From an uncultured Clostridium sp. (lineage in GTDB: Bacteria > Cyanobacteriota > Vampirovibrionia > Gastranaerophilales > Gastranaerophilaceae), in the NCBI GenBank assembly GCA_905212085.1, contig CAJMDF010000034.1, forward strand, positions 1 through 23,212: a stretch of DNA of 23,212 bases. Reading direction: 5' to 3'. The position numbers and the translations under genes were made by a program. Below, one piece after another: positions 1 through 7,971 of this stretch (its first letter is position 1; each line of letters starts with the position of its first letter). Below the pieces are notes generated by a model. That model worked only from the letters and a program-made list of their open reading frames with translations, did not search any database and was not told the DNA's origin.

Positions 1-669
1 ATAATATATTTATTTACTTTTTTTATAGGAATATGTCTATGCCTAAAAAATATAAAAAATGGGAAAGACCAATTATTAATCTTACCAATATTTTTTATGT
101 ATGTTGCATCTCTGCTACAGATCTATCCATTTGAAGCAAGAACCACATTATATTTATTTCCGATATTTATAATCCTAATTTGTAAATCGATAAATTGTAT
201 AAAAATACCGTTTTTAAAAACTGCAATAGTAACAATTTTTCTATTATTTAATTTGTACAATATATTAAAATATCAAGAATTATTCACGTTCAAAACAGGA
301 AACCTAAATATTATTTTAGGCGAATATTTAAAAGAATCTAAATTAAATTCCGAAAAAAACTCAATAATATTCTCTATACTGGATATTGGCACATACTCTG
401 TTTATAACAAAATATACAAACTTAACTCCAAAAATAATGTAATAGAATTTGACACTATTACTACAGAAAATATAAATTCACTTCCGAACCAACAAGAATA
501 TTATATAATCTGCTCTACAGGGAATAAACACCCTGATGTAACAACAAATTCTATTAGAGAAAATTATCACAAAAAATTAATAAAAATCATCAAATCTTCA
601 GATAATACAAAAGTATTAAAAATCCATACAGATCCTTTTGGGAATATACTTATTAAATTTAAAAAATAA
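1..669 (+). CDS. C-terminal part of a polytopic membrane protein, probably GT-C type glycosyltransferase (partial)
   Basis: The reading frame is open from base 1, so the gene begins outside the window. The ATG at 97 is internal, not a start. The visible 222 residues begin with hydrophobic stretches (about residues 1-17, 28-60 and 70-83 of the fragment) separated by short Lys/Asn-rich loops. A roughly 130-residue soluble tail, rich in Asn, Lys and Ile, follows. The phrase YPFEART followed by a hydrophobic LYLFPIFIILI segment resembles the late membrane segments of integral-membrane sugar transferases that use lipid-phosphate sugars (the PMT/ArnT-like GT39 group), which often end in a soluble domain. 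This is family resemblance only: the catalytic N-terminal loop is not visible. No clear hairpin terminator follows the stop. An envelope glycan role would fit the two other glycosyltransferases in the window. Confidence 0.45.
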   Translation: MIYLFTFFIGICLCLKNIKNGKDQLLILPIFFMYVASLLQIYPFEARTTLYLFPIFIILICKSINCIKIPFLKTAIVTIFLLFNLYNILKYQELFTFKTGNLNIILGEYLKESKLNSEKNSIIFSILDIGTYSVYNKIYKLNSKNNVIEFDTITTENINSLPNQQEYYIICSTGNKHPDVTTNSIRENYHKKLIKIIKSSDNTKVLKIHTDPFGNILIKFKK

Positions 670-721
670 ACGCTTGCCTTTTTTTATTATTCATGTAATA
701 ATGAAATCATTAATAAGGGCT

Positions 722-738
722 TATAGATAAAATCTATA
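722..738. repeat. 7-bp inverted repeat upstream of the SNF2 helicase gene
   Basis: TATAGAT, a 3-base AAA loop and ATCTATA form a perfect short hairpin 48 bases before the helicase ATG. There is no following T-run on the plus strand, so it is not an obvious terminator. A weak promoter-like pair (TTGTAC at 748-753, 17-base spacer, GATACT at 771-776) follows it. No function can be assigned. Confidence 0.3.
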
Positions 739-785
739 TCCGAAAGTTTGTACCCTTAGGGAAAGAAAGAGATACTCAAAAAGTA

Positions 786-3700
786 ATGAGTGCTAAACAG
801 CAGGAATTTAACTACAAATTCATAAAAGAAAATGCGAGTGCCGGAAGTTGGCGTAGAGGCTACGAATACCACCTTAAAGATATGGTATTTGATTCTTATC
901 CTGAAAAAAACTTTTACATGGCAAAGGTAAAAGGGAATTTTCAGGATCATTATAATACTGATTTAATCTTTAAGAAAAACAAAGTAGAGGCAAGATGTAA
1001 TTGTCCGCTTAAAGAAGAATGGTGTAAACACGCAGTAGCTGTTGCTTTAAAAGCTATTGATGAACATGCATATGAAGACTGGCTTGAAACAAAATTTGGT
1101 ATGGAATTTGATTTCCCTGACGAAAATACAGCACTTACAGAAGCACCTCAAGGAAATTACATTTTCCACTTTAACTCGAAAAGAAAAGCAAACTTTTTCT
1201 CAGTACTAGTTCGTTCAAGAGAAACAGGTAAAGTAGTAAGACAAATTGAACCTATTTTAAGAGCACTAATTGAAGCTCAAAAACAAAATCCTGATTTTGA
1301 ATTAAATAATTCACAAAAAGTTGAAGTAGCAATTTTTCAACAATTATTAACAGTATCAAGACAAGATAAAAAAGCCGGTTGGTATGATATTCCGATCACC
1401 AAATTCGGTCCGATGTTTACTCTTTTATCTAAAGCAGATGAAGTTTTAGATGAAAAAACAAAAGAAAGATTAAAATTTACAGATGAAGAATGGAAACTCA
1501 TATTAAATGTCAATACAGGAGCGCAAGGAACAATTCTTTTATCTTTAGAATGGAAAAGACCTGATAAAGATGATGTATATCCGCTTGAAGAAGTAAGATA
1601 TTTCTCAAGACATTTGAAATGGGGAAGATATAAAAATATAATATTCCCAACCAATATTGCTATGAGTTCAATTCCGCAAAATATTCTAAAATCATCTTTT
1701 ACAGAACTAAAAGATGCTGACGGCGGGAAATTCATTTATGAAGAATTACCAAAACTTCAAGAAATTATGGACGTTGAAATTGCTGATAACATCAGCCAAT
1801 TAATGCTTACGGAACGTCCACCTTTGAACATTGTAACAATGGGGATTGATTATGACCAATCTTTAAAGGCATCTTTAGAATTTGAATATGACGGAGTAGT
1901 TGTTCCATATTCAAAAACAACAGCTGAAAAATCTCCATATATTACAATCAAAAAACCGGGAGAAGATTTAGTATATTGGGTTAAAAGAAATCTTAAACAT
2001 GAACAGGAAGCTTATCAAATGCTACTTGCCTGCAGATTTGTACCAATGCAGACTAATAACTTGGCTTTAGAAAAAGAAAATGCTATTGATTTTTATAACT
2101 ACTATATAAAACAGGCAGGAGAAGGTTGGAAATTCGTTGAAAAAGACGACATGACTTTCTTTAAATTGCTTGATAATCCATTTAGATTATGTGCGAAAAT
2201 TGATTTCACGGAAGAAGCAGAAGATAGCTTTGAAATCTTTTTATACGGTCAGGTCGGAGATGAAATTATCAACTTTGATGAAGTCTATGAAACTATTCAA
2301 AGCGGAGAAAAATACAGCCGTATAAGAAGTCTTGGATTTGTTGAATACCCAGCACAAGATATTTATTCTATTATGCGTGCATTTAACTCATTTGACGTAT
2401 ACAGAAATAACGAAAATAAATTTATTGTAAAAACATATCGCGCAGGTTTGATAAACGAACTTAAAAACTTAAATGTAGAACTTGTTTTAAGCGAAAAATT
2501 TGAAACATTCTGGAAACAAATGTCTAATTTTTCAACATCAGAAGATTTAAAATTACCAGAAGGAATACATGCAGAATTTCGTGAATACCAAACTAAAGGT
2601 TTTGGCTGGTTATGGTTTATGTATAAATACGGACTTAACGGTATTCTCGCAGATGATATGGGACTTGGTAAAACATTGCAGGCTTTAGCCGTAATTCAAA
2701 AAGCTAAAGAAGAAGACGGGGCTGCACCGACTTTGGTAATTTGTCCGACAACTGTTGTATTCAACTGGGAATCAGAAATTCAAAAATTTGCGCCGACATT
2801 AACAACATTAAAACTTGCAGGGGTAGACAGAAAACAATTATTTAAAGAAATTCCTAATTTTGATGTTGTAATTACAAGTTACGCACTTGTAAGACGTGAT
2901 ATTAACAAACTTAAAGAATACAATTTCAGATATGTAATTCTTGATGAATCTCAAAATATTAAAAACGCAATGTCACAGACTGCCCAAGCTGTAAAAAAAT
3001 TACAAGCCTCACATAAATTGGCTCTTTCAGGTACTCCGATTGAAAACAAACTGGAAGAATTATGGTCTGTATTTGACTTTTTAATGCCCGGATTTTTATT
3101 TAATATGGCTGAATTCAATGCAAGATACGTAAATCCGATTATGGAACGTCAGGATAAAACAGTTGAAAAACGTTTGAAGTTACAAATTTATCCGTTCATA
3201 TTGCGCCGTATGAAACGAGATGTTGCAAAAGACTTACCTGATAAAGTTGAAAATATTGCGTACTGTGAACTTACTGATGAACAAAGAGATTTCTATTTAC
3301 AAGTTCTTGACAGTACAAAAGAAGAATTATTTAAATCAATTGAACAAAACGGACTTGAAAAGAGCAGATTATCAATTTTCTCAGCACTTTTAAGATTACG
3401 ACAAATATGCTGCCACCCAAGACTTTATGATAAAGAAAATGTAAAACATATAATGAAGTCAGGCAAATTTGAAAAATTAAAAGCAATGCTGGAAGAAATT
3501 ATTGATGAGGGTCATAGAATTCTACTATTCAGTCAATTTGTAGATATGCTTGATATAATTAAATCTTGGCTTGAACGCGAAGGCATACCTTATGAATATT
3601 TAACAGGAAAAACTAAAGACAGACAAGGTGCAGTTGAAAGATTTAATTCAACTCCATCAATTCCAATTTTCTTGATCAGTTTAAAAGCAGGCGGTACAGG

Positions 3701-3971
3701 TTTAAACTTGACAGGTGCAGATTATGTAATCCATTACGATCCTTGGTGGAACCCTGCAGTAGAAGATCAAGCTACCGATAGAGCTTATCGTATCGGACAA
3801 ACTAAAAAAGTATTTGTATATAGACTTATTACCAAAAATACAGTTGAAGAAAAAATTCAAAAACTTAAAACTGTTAAACGTAACTTAGTAGACAGCGTAA
3901 TTTCTATTGACAGAAATATTGTAAAATCTCTCACAATGGACGATATTAAAGAAATATTCTCCGTTGATTAA
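786..3971 (+). CDS. SWIM zinc-finger SNF2-family DEAD/DEAH-like helicase
   Basis: This is a 1061-residue Swi2/Snf2-type ATPase of the bacterial class that couples a SWIM finger to the motor. The SWIM motif is C71-N-C73, C80-K-H82. A long middle region (about 100-590), typical of bacterial SNF2-associated domains, follows. The helicase motifs are clear: LADDMGLGKT with K629 (Walker A), DESQ at 720-723 (Walker B/motif II), SGTPIEN (motif III), and ATDRAYRIGQ near residues 995-1004 (motif VI). Such proteins translocate on duplex DNA and remodel protein-DNA or polymerase-DNA complexes; the precise partner is unknown. The start is weakly marked, with no good Shine-Dalgarno site. A possible TTGTAC-17-GATACT promoter would place transcription only a few bases before the ATG. 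The gene stands alone, with 70 bases before the next ORF. The length is full and there are no frameshifts. Confidence 0.93.
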   Translation: MSAKQQEFNYKFIKENASAGSWRRGYEYHLKDMVFDSYPEKNFYMAKVKGNFQDHYNTDLIFKKNKVEARCNCPLKEEWCKHAVAVALKAIDEHAYEDWLETKFGMEFDFPDENTALTEAPQGNYIFHFNSKRKANFFSVLVRSRETGKVVRQIEPILRALIEAQKQNPDFELNNSQKVEVAIFQQLLTVSRQDKKAGWYDIPITKFGPMFTLLSKADEVLDEKTKERLKFTDEEWKLILNVNTGAQGTILLSLEWKRPDKDDVYPLEEVRYFSRHLKWGRYKNIIFPTNIAMSSIPQNILKSSFTELKDADGGKFIYEELPKLQEIMDVEIADNISQLMLTERPPLNIVTMGIDYDQSLKASLEFEYDGVVVPYSKTTAEKSPYITIKKPGEDLVYWVKRNLKHEQEAYQMLLACRFVPMQTNNLALEKENAIDFYNYYIKQAGEGWKFVEKDDMTFFKLLDNPFRLCAKIDFTEEAEDSFEIFLYGQVGDEIINFDEVYETIQSGEKYSRIRSLGFVEYPAQDIYSIMRAFNSFDVYRNNENKFIVKTYRAGLINELKNLNVELVLSEKFETFWKQMSNFSTSEDLKLPEGIHAEFREYQTKGFGWLWFMYKYGLNGILADDMGLGKTLQALAVIQKAKEEDGAAPTLVICPTTVVFNWESEIQKFAPTLTTLKLAGVDRKQLFKEIPNFDVVITSYALVRRDINKLKEYNFRYVILDESQNIKNAMSQTAQAVKKLQASHKLALSGTPIENKLEELWSVFDFLMPGFLFNMAEFNARYVNPIMERQDKTVEKRLKLQIYPFILRRMKRDVAKDLPDKVENIAYCELTDEQRDFYLQVLDSTKEELFKSIEQNGLEKSRLSIFSALLRLRQICCHPRLYDKENVKHIMKSGKFEKLKAMLEEIIDEGHRILLFSQFVDMLDIIKSWLEREGIPYEYLTGKTKDRQGAVERFNSTPSIPIFLISLKAGGTGLNLTGADYVIHYDPWWNPAVEDQATDRAYRIGQTKKVFVYRLITKNTVEEKIQKLKTVKRNLVDSVISIDRNIVKSLTMDDIKEIFSVD

Positions 3972-4041
3972 TTTAAATTACATAAAAATATACTAACTAA
4001 TTTTTACCCTAAATTTTAAAACTTACGGACATGGAGGAAAT

Positions 4042-4632
4042 ATGAAAGTAAAAAATTGCAGATTTATACTTAATACATTAAATAAAAGTGCTGAAAATAA
4101 CAATTTATCAGTAATGCCTAAAATTAGACCAAGCTACTCGCATAAATCAATTAATGCAGATTTTAATCCATATACAGCAGAAATTAATTTAAATAATATT
4201 ACAGGTTCAAGAATTTTAAAACCAATTGTAAAAAAATCAATACAACATACAACAAAACATGCAGAACAATTTCAAATTATTGCCAGATACATAGCAGGAT
4301 TTTCCGATAACATTAATGAAGGTATTAAAAATTTCCAAAAATTCATGTTAAAAAAATTCCCCCAATATCAATCTCAAAGATTTAACAAAAAATACTACCA
4401 ACAAGTAATAAAAAAAGACGGAGTAATAAAACAAGGGGATAATTTATTTGAAAGAGCTAAAAAATATGTAGATGCTCTAAAAAAATACCCAATTTATGAG
4501 CCATTTGAAACTGTGAAAATTTGGGTAGAAGAAGGATTAGACGAAATGATAAACAATAGAATAACTAAAAATAAACTAAAAAAGACAAATTTATTGGAAA
4601 CAGAAGCTAGACAGGCTTCAAAACAAAAATAA
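4042..4632 (+). CDS. hypothetical basic protein, 196 aa
   Basis: I do not recognise this family. The start is convincing: GGAGG lies 7 bases before the ATG at 4042. The protein is Lys/Asn-rich and basic, with no signal peptide or membrane segment. The middle is helical and amphipathic (about 60-170), with a charged C-terminal tail. A weak resemblance to zinc metallopeptidases can be argued: H69-T-T-K-H73 sits where a HExxH helix might be, and a late LLETEARQA segment (184-192) resembles the third-ligand Glu helix of some zincins. The catalytic Glu is absent, so if the relationship is real the protein would be a degenerate, non-catalytic relative. It lies 70 bases after the SNF2 gene on the same strand and could be cotranscribed. 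Base and codon use look like those of the neighbours. Confidence 0.7.
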   Translation: MKVKNCRFILNTLNKSAENNNLSVMPKIRPSYSHKSINADFNPYTAEINLNNITGSRILKPIVKKSIQHTTKHAEQFQIIARYIAGFSDNINEGIKNFQKFMLKKFPQYQSQRFNKKYYQQVIKKDGVIKQGDNLFERAKKYVDALKKYPIYEPFETVKIWVEEGLDEMINNRITKNKLKKTNLLETEARQASKQK

Positions 4633-4731
4633 ATATTTTACTATTATGAAAATTCTATATCATAAAACCTTAATATAATAATTCTTACTTATTCCATATC
4701 AAACAATAAGTTCCAACCAATAAAAAAGTTT

Positions 4732-5766
4732 TTATGAACTCTTTTTTATCTCAATTGGGACTCCTAATATTACTATTTGTTTGTATTTACCATCATAACG
4801 CCATACATTTTCAACAGAAAATATATTTTTGAGAAAAGATTGCTTCAATCTAAAAATAGCCTTATATTGTGCATTTGATAATTTTTCCTTACAAACTTGT
4901 CTATATTTCTTGCGTATTTGTTTTGGTAATAAAAGATACACCATTTTGAAAAAACTAATTTTAGAATCATTAAATACATCTATAAGATCGTCTAAATAAC
5001 CTTTCCTTTTTAAAAACTCTTCAATCTCATCATAACAAATAAATGGATTATCAAAATATTTATCAGAAAGTTTTCTCGTTATAGAATTTGCTCTTACTCT
5101 ATAATTATATAAATGCTCATCTAAATAATAAATTTTTGATGAACAAATAAGTGACATAATCCCAAATAATCGATCTTCCCCAATTAATATTTCAGAAAAA
5201 TGTATATTATGCTCACGTATAAATTTGGTAGAATATATACGTCCCCATGTTCCTCCACATAATATAAACAACTGTTTTTTATAATCCTTCCAACAAAAAG
5301 AACTATTCTCAAAAATCTTCTTACAGCCTGCATTTAATAATTTTTCAGGCATAGACGCATAAACGACTTTCGTATGTTCAGTATTATTATATAACATTTC
5401 ATATCGATATATCCAGTTAAACTGTAAGGCTTGTGCACCTGTTTCCTTTAATTTTTTGTATAACTTTTCCATTGCATCAAGTTCAAACCAATCATCCGGA
5501 TCCAGACAAGTCAAATATTCTCCTCTTGCAATTTTTATCCCCTTATTTCTCGCAACACCAGGACCTTGATTTGCTTGTGATAATAATACAAAACGAGAAT
5601 CTTTTTTGGCATATTCCTTAATTATATTTAAAGAATTATCCGTAGAACCATCATCTATAAAAATAAATTCTAAATCTTTCATTGTTTGATTAACAAGACT
5701 ATCTATACATTGAGTAAGATATGGCTCTACATTATAAACAGGAAGCACTATAGATATTTTAATCAT
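4732..5766 (-). CDS. family 2 glycosyltransferase (GT-A fold, cytoplasmic)
   Basis: This 344-residue protein begins directly with the GT2 nucleotide-sugar binding core: SIVLPVYNVEPYL (5-17), IDDGSTD (37-43) and the DxD-type LDPDDW (88-93) that holds the metal and donor phosphate. It has no membrane spans and no signal peptide, so it acts at the cytoplasmic face. The length and the mixed helical C-terminus match enzymes that add single sugars to capsule, O-antigen or exopolysaccharide precursors. The donor and acceptor cannot be deduced. The start at 5766 is supported by GGAGG seven bases upstream. That Shine-Dalgarno site lies in a small inverted repeat, and a leader ORF containing a G10 tract ends shortly before it, so expression may be controlled at translation. 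The gene is single on this strand, downstream of hup with a strong terminator between them. Confidence 0.9.
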   Translation of the reverse strand: MIKISIVLPVYNVEPYLTQCIDSLVNQTMKDLEFIFIDDGSTDNSLNIIKEYAKKDSRFVLLSQANQGPGVARNKGIKIARGEYLTCLDPDDWFELDAMEKLYKKLKETGAQALQFNWIYRYEMLYNNTEHTKVVYASMPEKLLNAGCKKIFENSSFCWKDYKKQLFILCGGTWGRIYSTKFIREHNIHFSEILIGEDRLFGIMSLICSSKIYYLDEHLYNYRVRANSITRKLSDKYFDNPFICYDEIEEFLKRKGYLDDLIDVFNDSKISFFKMVYLLLPKQIRKKYRQVCKEKLSNAQYKAIFRLKQSFLKNIFSVENVWRYDGKYKQIVILGVPIEIKKSS

Positions 5767-5769
5767 TTA

Positions 5770-5790
5770 TACCTCCTTAGAAAAGAGGTA
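5770..5790 (-). promoter_or_regulatory. hairpin overlapping the Shine-Dalgarno site of the glycosyltransferase gene
   Basis: In the transcript direction TACCTC (5790-5785), a 9-base loop and GAGGTA (5775-5770) form a perfect 6-bp stem. Four bases of the GGAGG ribosome binding site of the glycosyltransferase are inside the 3' arm, so folding would hide it. Translation of the leader ORF just upstream could open or spare the stem depending on where ribosomes stop. The inverted repeat is seen directly; its role is inferred. Confidence 0.4.
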
Positions 5791-5799
5791 AAACATTGA

Positions 5800-5856
5800 C
5801 TAAAGCTGCAAAATGCCCCCCCCCCTGACATTTCTAAGGTATCTATAGTTTAACAT
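5800..5856 (-). CDS. short leader ORF containing a G10 tract (18 aa as read)
   Basis: An AAAGGTGA-type Shine-Dalgarno site precedes an ATG at 5856. The ORF encodes ten ordinary residues (MLNYRYLRNV), then Arg-Gly-Gly-Gly from the G tract, ILQL and a TAG at 5802-5800. It lies 33 bases before the glycosyltransferase ATG. The stop depends on tract length. Ten G gives the early TAG. Eleven G would run to TAA at 5779-5777, inside the loop of the Shine-Dalgarno hairpin. Nine or twelve G would run to a TGA overlapping the glycosyltransferase start (ATGA). It does not fuse to the glycosyltransferase in any frame. It could be a phase-variable regulatory leader peptide, a decayed gene start, or chance. 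No family is recognisable. Confidence 0.35.
   Translation of the reverse strand: MLNYRYLRNVRGGGILQL
5816..5825 (-). repeat. homopolymer: C10 on plus (G10 on minus)
   Basis: This is a run of ten C in otherwise AT-rich sequence. On the plus strand it is preceded by AAGCTGCAAAATG and followed by TGAC and, ten bases on from the T, AGGTA. The preceding segment matches those of the other two C runs in the window (20395 and 23204). Runs of this length are slippage-prone in replication and also error-prone in sequencing. Confidence 0.9.
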
Positions 5857-5913
5857 TTATTATCACCTTTCTATGCTAAGTAAACATTTAATGTAATATT
5901 AATAACATAAACA

Positions 5914-5946
5914 AATAAAAAAAGACACTCTAAAAAGAGTGTCTTT
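5914..5946 (-). terminator. Rho-independent terminator of the HU gene
   Basis: An 11-bp perfect stem (AAAGACACTCT with AGAGTGTCTTT, 4-base loop) is followed on the minus strand by TTTTTTTATTT. It lies 25 bases after the HU stop codon and separates hup from the leader ORF and glycosyltransferase downstream. Confidence 0.9.
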
Positions 5947-5971
5947 ATACTTTTCTATAACAAAAAATTGC

Positions 5972-6247
5972 TTATTTGTTAACAGCTTCTTTGAATTTTT
6001 TACCTGCTGAGAATGCTGGAACAGTTGTTGCAGGGATTTTTAATTCTTTACCAGTTTGTGGGTTACGGCCGATTCTAGCAGCTCTTTTTCTAGATTCAAA
6101 TGTACCGAAACCAACTAAAGTAACTTTTTTACCTTTAGAAACTGTTTTTTGGATAGTTTCAATTAAAGCGCCTAATACTTCAGCAGCTTCTTTTTGAGTT
6201 ACGTTAGATTTTTTTGCAATTTCTTGTACCAATTCTTCTTTGTTCAT
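5972..6247 (-). CDS. hup: HU-family nucleoid DNA-binding protein
   Basis: This 91-residue protein has the standard HU/IHF architecture. Two N-terminal helices (MNKEELVQEIAKKSN onward) are followed by the GFGTFESRKRAARIGRNPQTG signature of the family, the beta-arm containing the N-P tip (GRNPQTGKE), and the C-terminal FSAGKKFKEAVN helix. It binds and bends DNA non-specifically as a dimer and packages the nucleoid. The start is fixed by AAGGAG a few bases upstream. It is monocistronic, with a clear promoter (TTGCTT, 16 bases, TATAAT) and its own strong terminator, as expected for a highly expressed gene. Length is normal and nothing is missing. Confidence 0.97.
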   Translation of the reverse strand: MNKEELVQEIAKKSNVTQKEAAEVLGALIETIQKTVSKGKKVTLVGFGTFESRKRAARIGRNPQTGKELKIPATTVPAFSAGKKFKEAVNK

Positions 6248-6280
6248 TATAAAACTCCTTCTCTTATTTGTACAATTCCA

Positions 6281-6308
6281 ATTATATCGAAACCTATTTT
6301 AAAAGCAA
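6281..6308 (-). promoter_or_regulatory. promoter of the HU gene
   Basis: On the minus strand TTGCTT (6308-6303), a 16-base spacer and a consensus TATAAT (6286-6281) stand about 34 bases before the HU ATG. The predicted start near 6274 leaves a short leader carrying the Shine-Dalgarno site. Confidence 0.7.
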
Positions 6309-6440
6309 GTATTTTAAAGATTTTTAACACTTTTTAACGTAATAAAACATATAAATAGAGGATAAATAAACACTTTAGGTTAAAATGTATTACAAAAAAT
6401 AATTAAAACAGTGAATTTTGAGTAATAAATAATAAGTTTT

Positions 6441-6455
6441 TGATATAATATTATA
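6441..6455 (+). promoter_or_regulatory. extended -10 promoter of the processive glycosyltransferase-apt operon
   Basis: TGATATAAT (6441-6449) is an extended -10 (TGnTATAAT). The -10 also starts a perfect 12-bp palindrome, TATAATATTATA (6444-6455). No good -35 is placed 16-18 bases upstream, which extended -10 promoters can tolerate. The ATG at 6491 follows with AAAAAGG upstream. The remainder of this 243-base gap, which it shares divergently with hup, shows nothing else clear. Confidence 0.6.
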
Positions 6456-6490
6456 GGAATTAAAAAGGGAGTGTAAAAAGGTATATTCAA

Positions 6491-7957
6491 ATGAAAGAAA
6501 GAATTTTACTATTCACAATTGTCTTTGGGCTCGGAGTTTTTATTTACATATTCCAAAGTTATTTCAATACAGTTTGGGGATTAGCTCTTTTATGCACATT
6601 TATGTTTATCTACGCATTATTTATGAACCTTTCTTATAAACTGCAAAAACGTAAACTGCAAAAATTCCCTCAAGTTATAAATGAAAACTACAAACCATCA
6701 GTAACTGTTATGATCCCTGCTCATAATGAAGAAGCTGTAATTTCAAATACTGTTCAGAATATTTTACAAATGAATTATGAAAACTTTGATGTAATAGTAA
6801 TTGATGACAGAAGCACAGATAATACAGCCTCTGTAATTAAAGATTTGGAACAAAGATATGAAAAAGTTACAGCTCTAATAAGACCTAAAGATGCATTCCC
6901 AGGTAAATCCGCAGTATTAAATGATGCATTTAAGATTGCAAAAGGTGATGCAATTTTAGTATTTGATGCTGATGCAACAGTTGCTCCTGACTTTTTATCA
7001 AAATTAATTCCATATCTTGAACCAAAAGATGTCGGAGCTGTTCAAGCAAGAAAAGTTATTAGAAATAAAAATCAAAACCTTTTAACAAGATGTCAAAACA
7101 ATGAATATACAATGGATACACATTTTCAAGTCGGCAGAGATTCTGTAAAAGGAGCAGTAGAGCTTCGCGGAAACGGAGAATTGATAAAACGACAAGCTAT
7201 TGAAGACATCCACGGATGGAATAATTATACAATTGTTGATGATTTGGATATGTCCACAAGATTACATATCAAAGGATGGGACGTAAGATTTTGTCCTGAA
7301 GCAATAGTATATGAAGAAGGAATTGCCTATATAAGACCGCTATACAGACAAAGAAGAAGATGGCTTGAAGGCACAATCAGAAGATATTTGGAATACGCAG
7401 GAGATGTTTTATTCTCAAAAGATATGTCATTAAGGGCAAGTCTTGATATGACAGCATATATCTCTCAATTCATTATGCCAGGTTGGTTTTTGATGGAAAT
7501 TCTAATCAGAGGTTTTAAAGTCCTTGCGAAACAAGCACCGCCACACATGCTATATTCTTCTATTTTTATAGGCTGCGTAATTGGTTTTGGATTTTTCTTT
7601 GGTGCTCGATATGCACTAAGAAGATATGATTACATGCCTAGATTAGATGCCACTTTTGAAGCATTAGAAACTTCCATTTACCTATTTATTATTTGGTTCC
7701 CGCTTGTACTATATATCTGTTTCAAAATTCTATTTATGAAAAAAGATATGAATTGGGGAAAAACAGCTCACGGACTTGTTATGGAAGAAGAAGCAAGTAT
7801 TAAAGCTTTCATAAAAAAAGAATTGGCAAAAACAAAAAACTATACAAAAGAATACACTGAAAAATTAAAACAAATACTGGCCGAAAAAACAGAATCTTTA
7901 AACTTGGAAAATTTAACCAATCCAAATAAGGATTCTGACAAATCGCTAAAAAATTAA
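6491..7957 (+). CDS. processive family 2 membrane glycosyltransferase (PgaC/BcsA-like)
   Basis: This 488-residue enzyme has the full D,D,D,QxxRW set of processive beta-glycosyltransferases: IDDRSTD (104-110), FDADA with D159 and D161, VDDLD (249-253) and QRRRW (287-291). Two membrane segments lie at the N-terminus (about 5-22 and 28-46). Several more follow the catalytic domain (about 325-345, 354-374 and 392-411), and a charged cytoplasmic tail carries a Lys/Glu-rich helix. It would polymerise and extrude a polysaccharide from a UDP-sugar; the residue set fits poly-N-acetylglucosamine, hyaluronan or cellulose type enzymes and cannot separate them. No PilZ domain, BcsB-like partner or deacetylase lies beside it. 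Apt follows after 14 bases, so the two are probably cotranscribed. Confidence 0.9.
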   Translation: MKERILLFTIVFGLGVFIYIFQSYFNTVWGLALLCTFMFIYALFMNLSYKLQKRKLQKFPQVINENYKPSVTVMIPAHNEEAVISNTVQNILQMNYENFDVIVIDDRSTDNTASVIKDLEQRYEKVTALIRPKDAFPGKSAVLNDAFKIAKGDAILVFDADATVAPDFLSKLIPYLEPKDVGAVQARKVIRNKNQNLLTRCQNNEYTMDTHFQVGRDSVKGAVELRGNGELIKRQAIEDIHGWNNYTIVDDLDMSTRLHIKGWDVRFCPEAIVYEEGIAYIRPLYRQRRRWLEGTIRRYLEYAGDVLFSKDMSLRASLDMTAYISQFIMPGWFLMEILIRGFKVLAKQAPPHMLYSSIFIGCVIGFGFFFGARYALRRYDYMPRLDATFEALETSIYLFIIWFPLVLYICFKILFMKKDMNWGKTAHGLVMEEEASIKAFIKKELAKTKNYTKEYTEKLKQILAEKTESLNLENLTNPNKDSDKSLKN

Positions 7958-7971
7958 AAAGGAGAAAATAA

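Noticed and set aside
4687..4711. 7-bp inverted repeat ACTTATT / AATAAGT between the hypothetical gene and the glycosyltransferase gene
   Set aside because: AT-only stem with an 11-base loop and no T-run; too weak to call a terminator, although convergent transcription must end near here.
4722..4747. Possible A/T hairpin at the 3' end of the glycosyltransferase gene
   Set aside because: The arms are mostly A-run against T-run with mismatches; such pairing is expected by chance in this AT-rich sequence.
5816..5825. G-quadruplex at the G10 tracts
   Set aside because: A single run of ten G is too short for an intramolecular three-tetrad quadruplex; slippage is the more likely property.
5787..5828. 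Plus-strand mini-ORF with a TTG start (MTKAAKC and then prolines) reading through the first C run
   Set aside because: It ends right after the tract and needs a TTG start. Its similarity to EALRVPPP at 23189 follows from the shared DNA flank and does not require a coding function.
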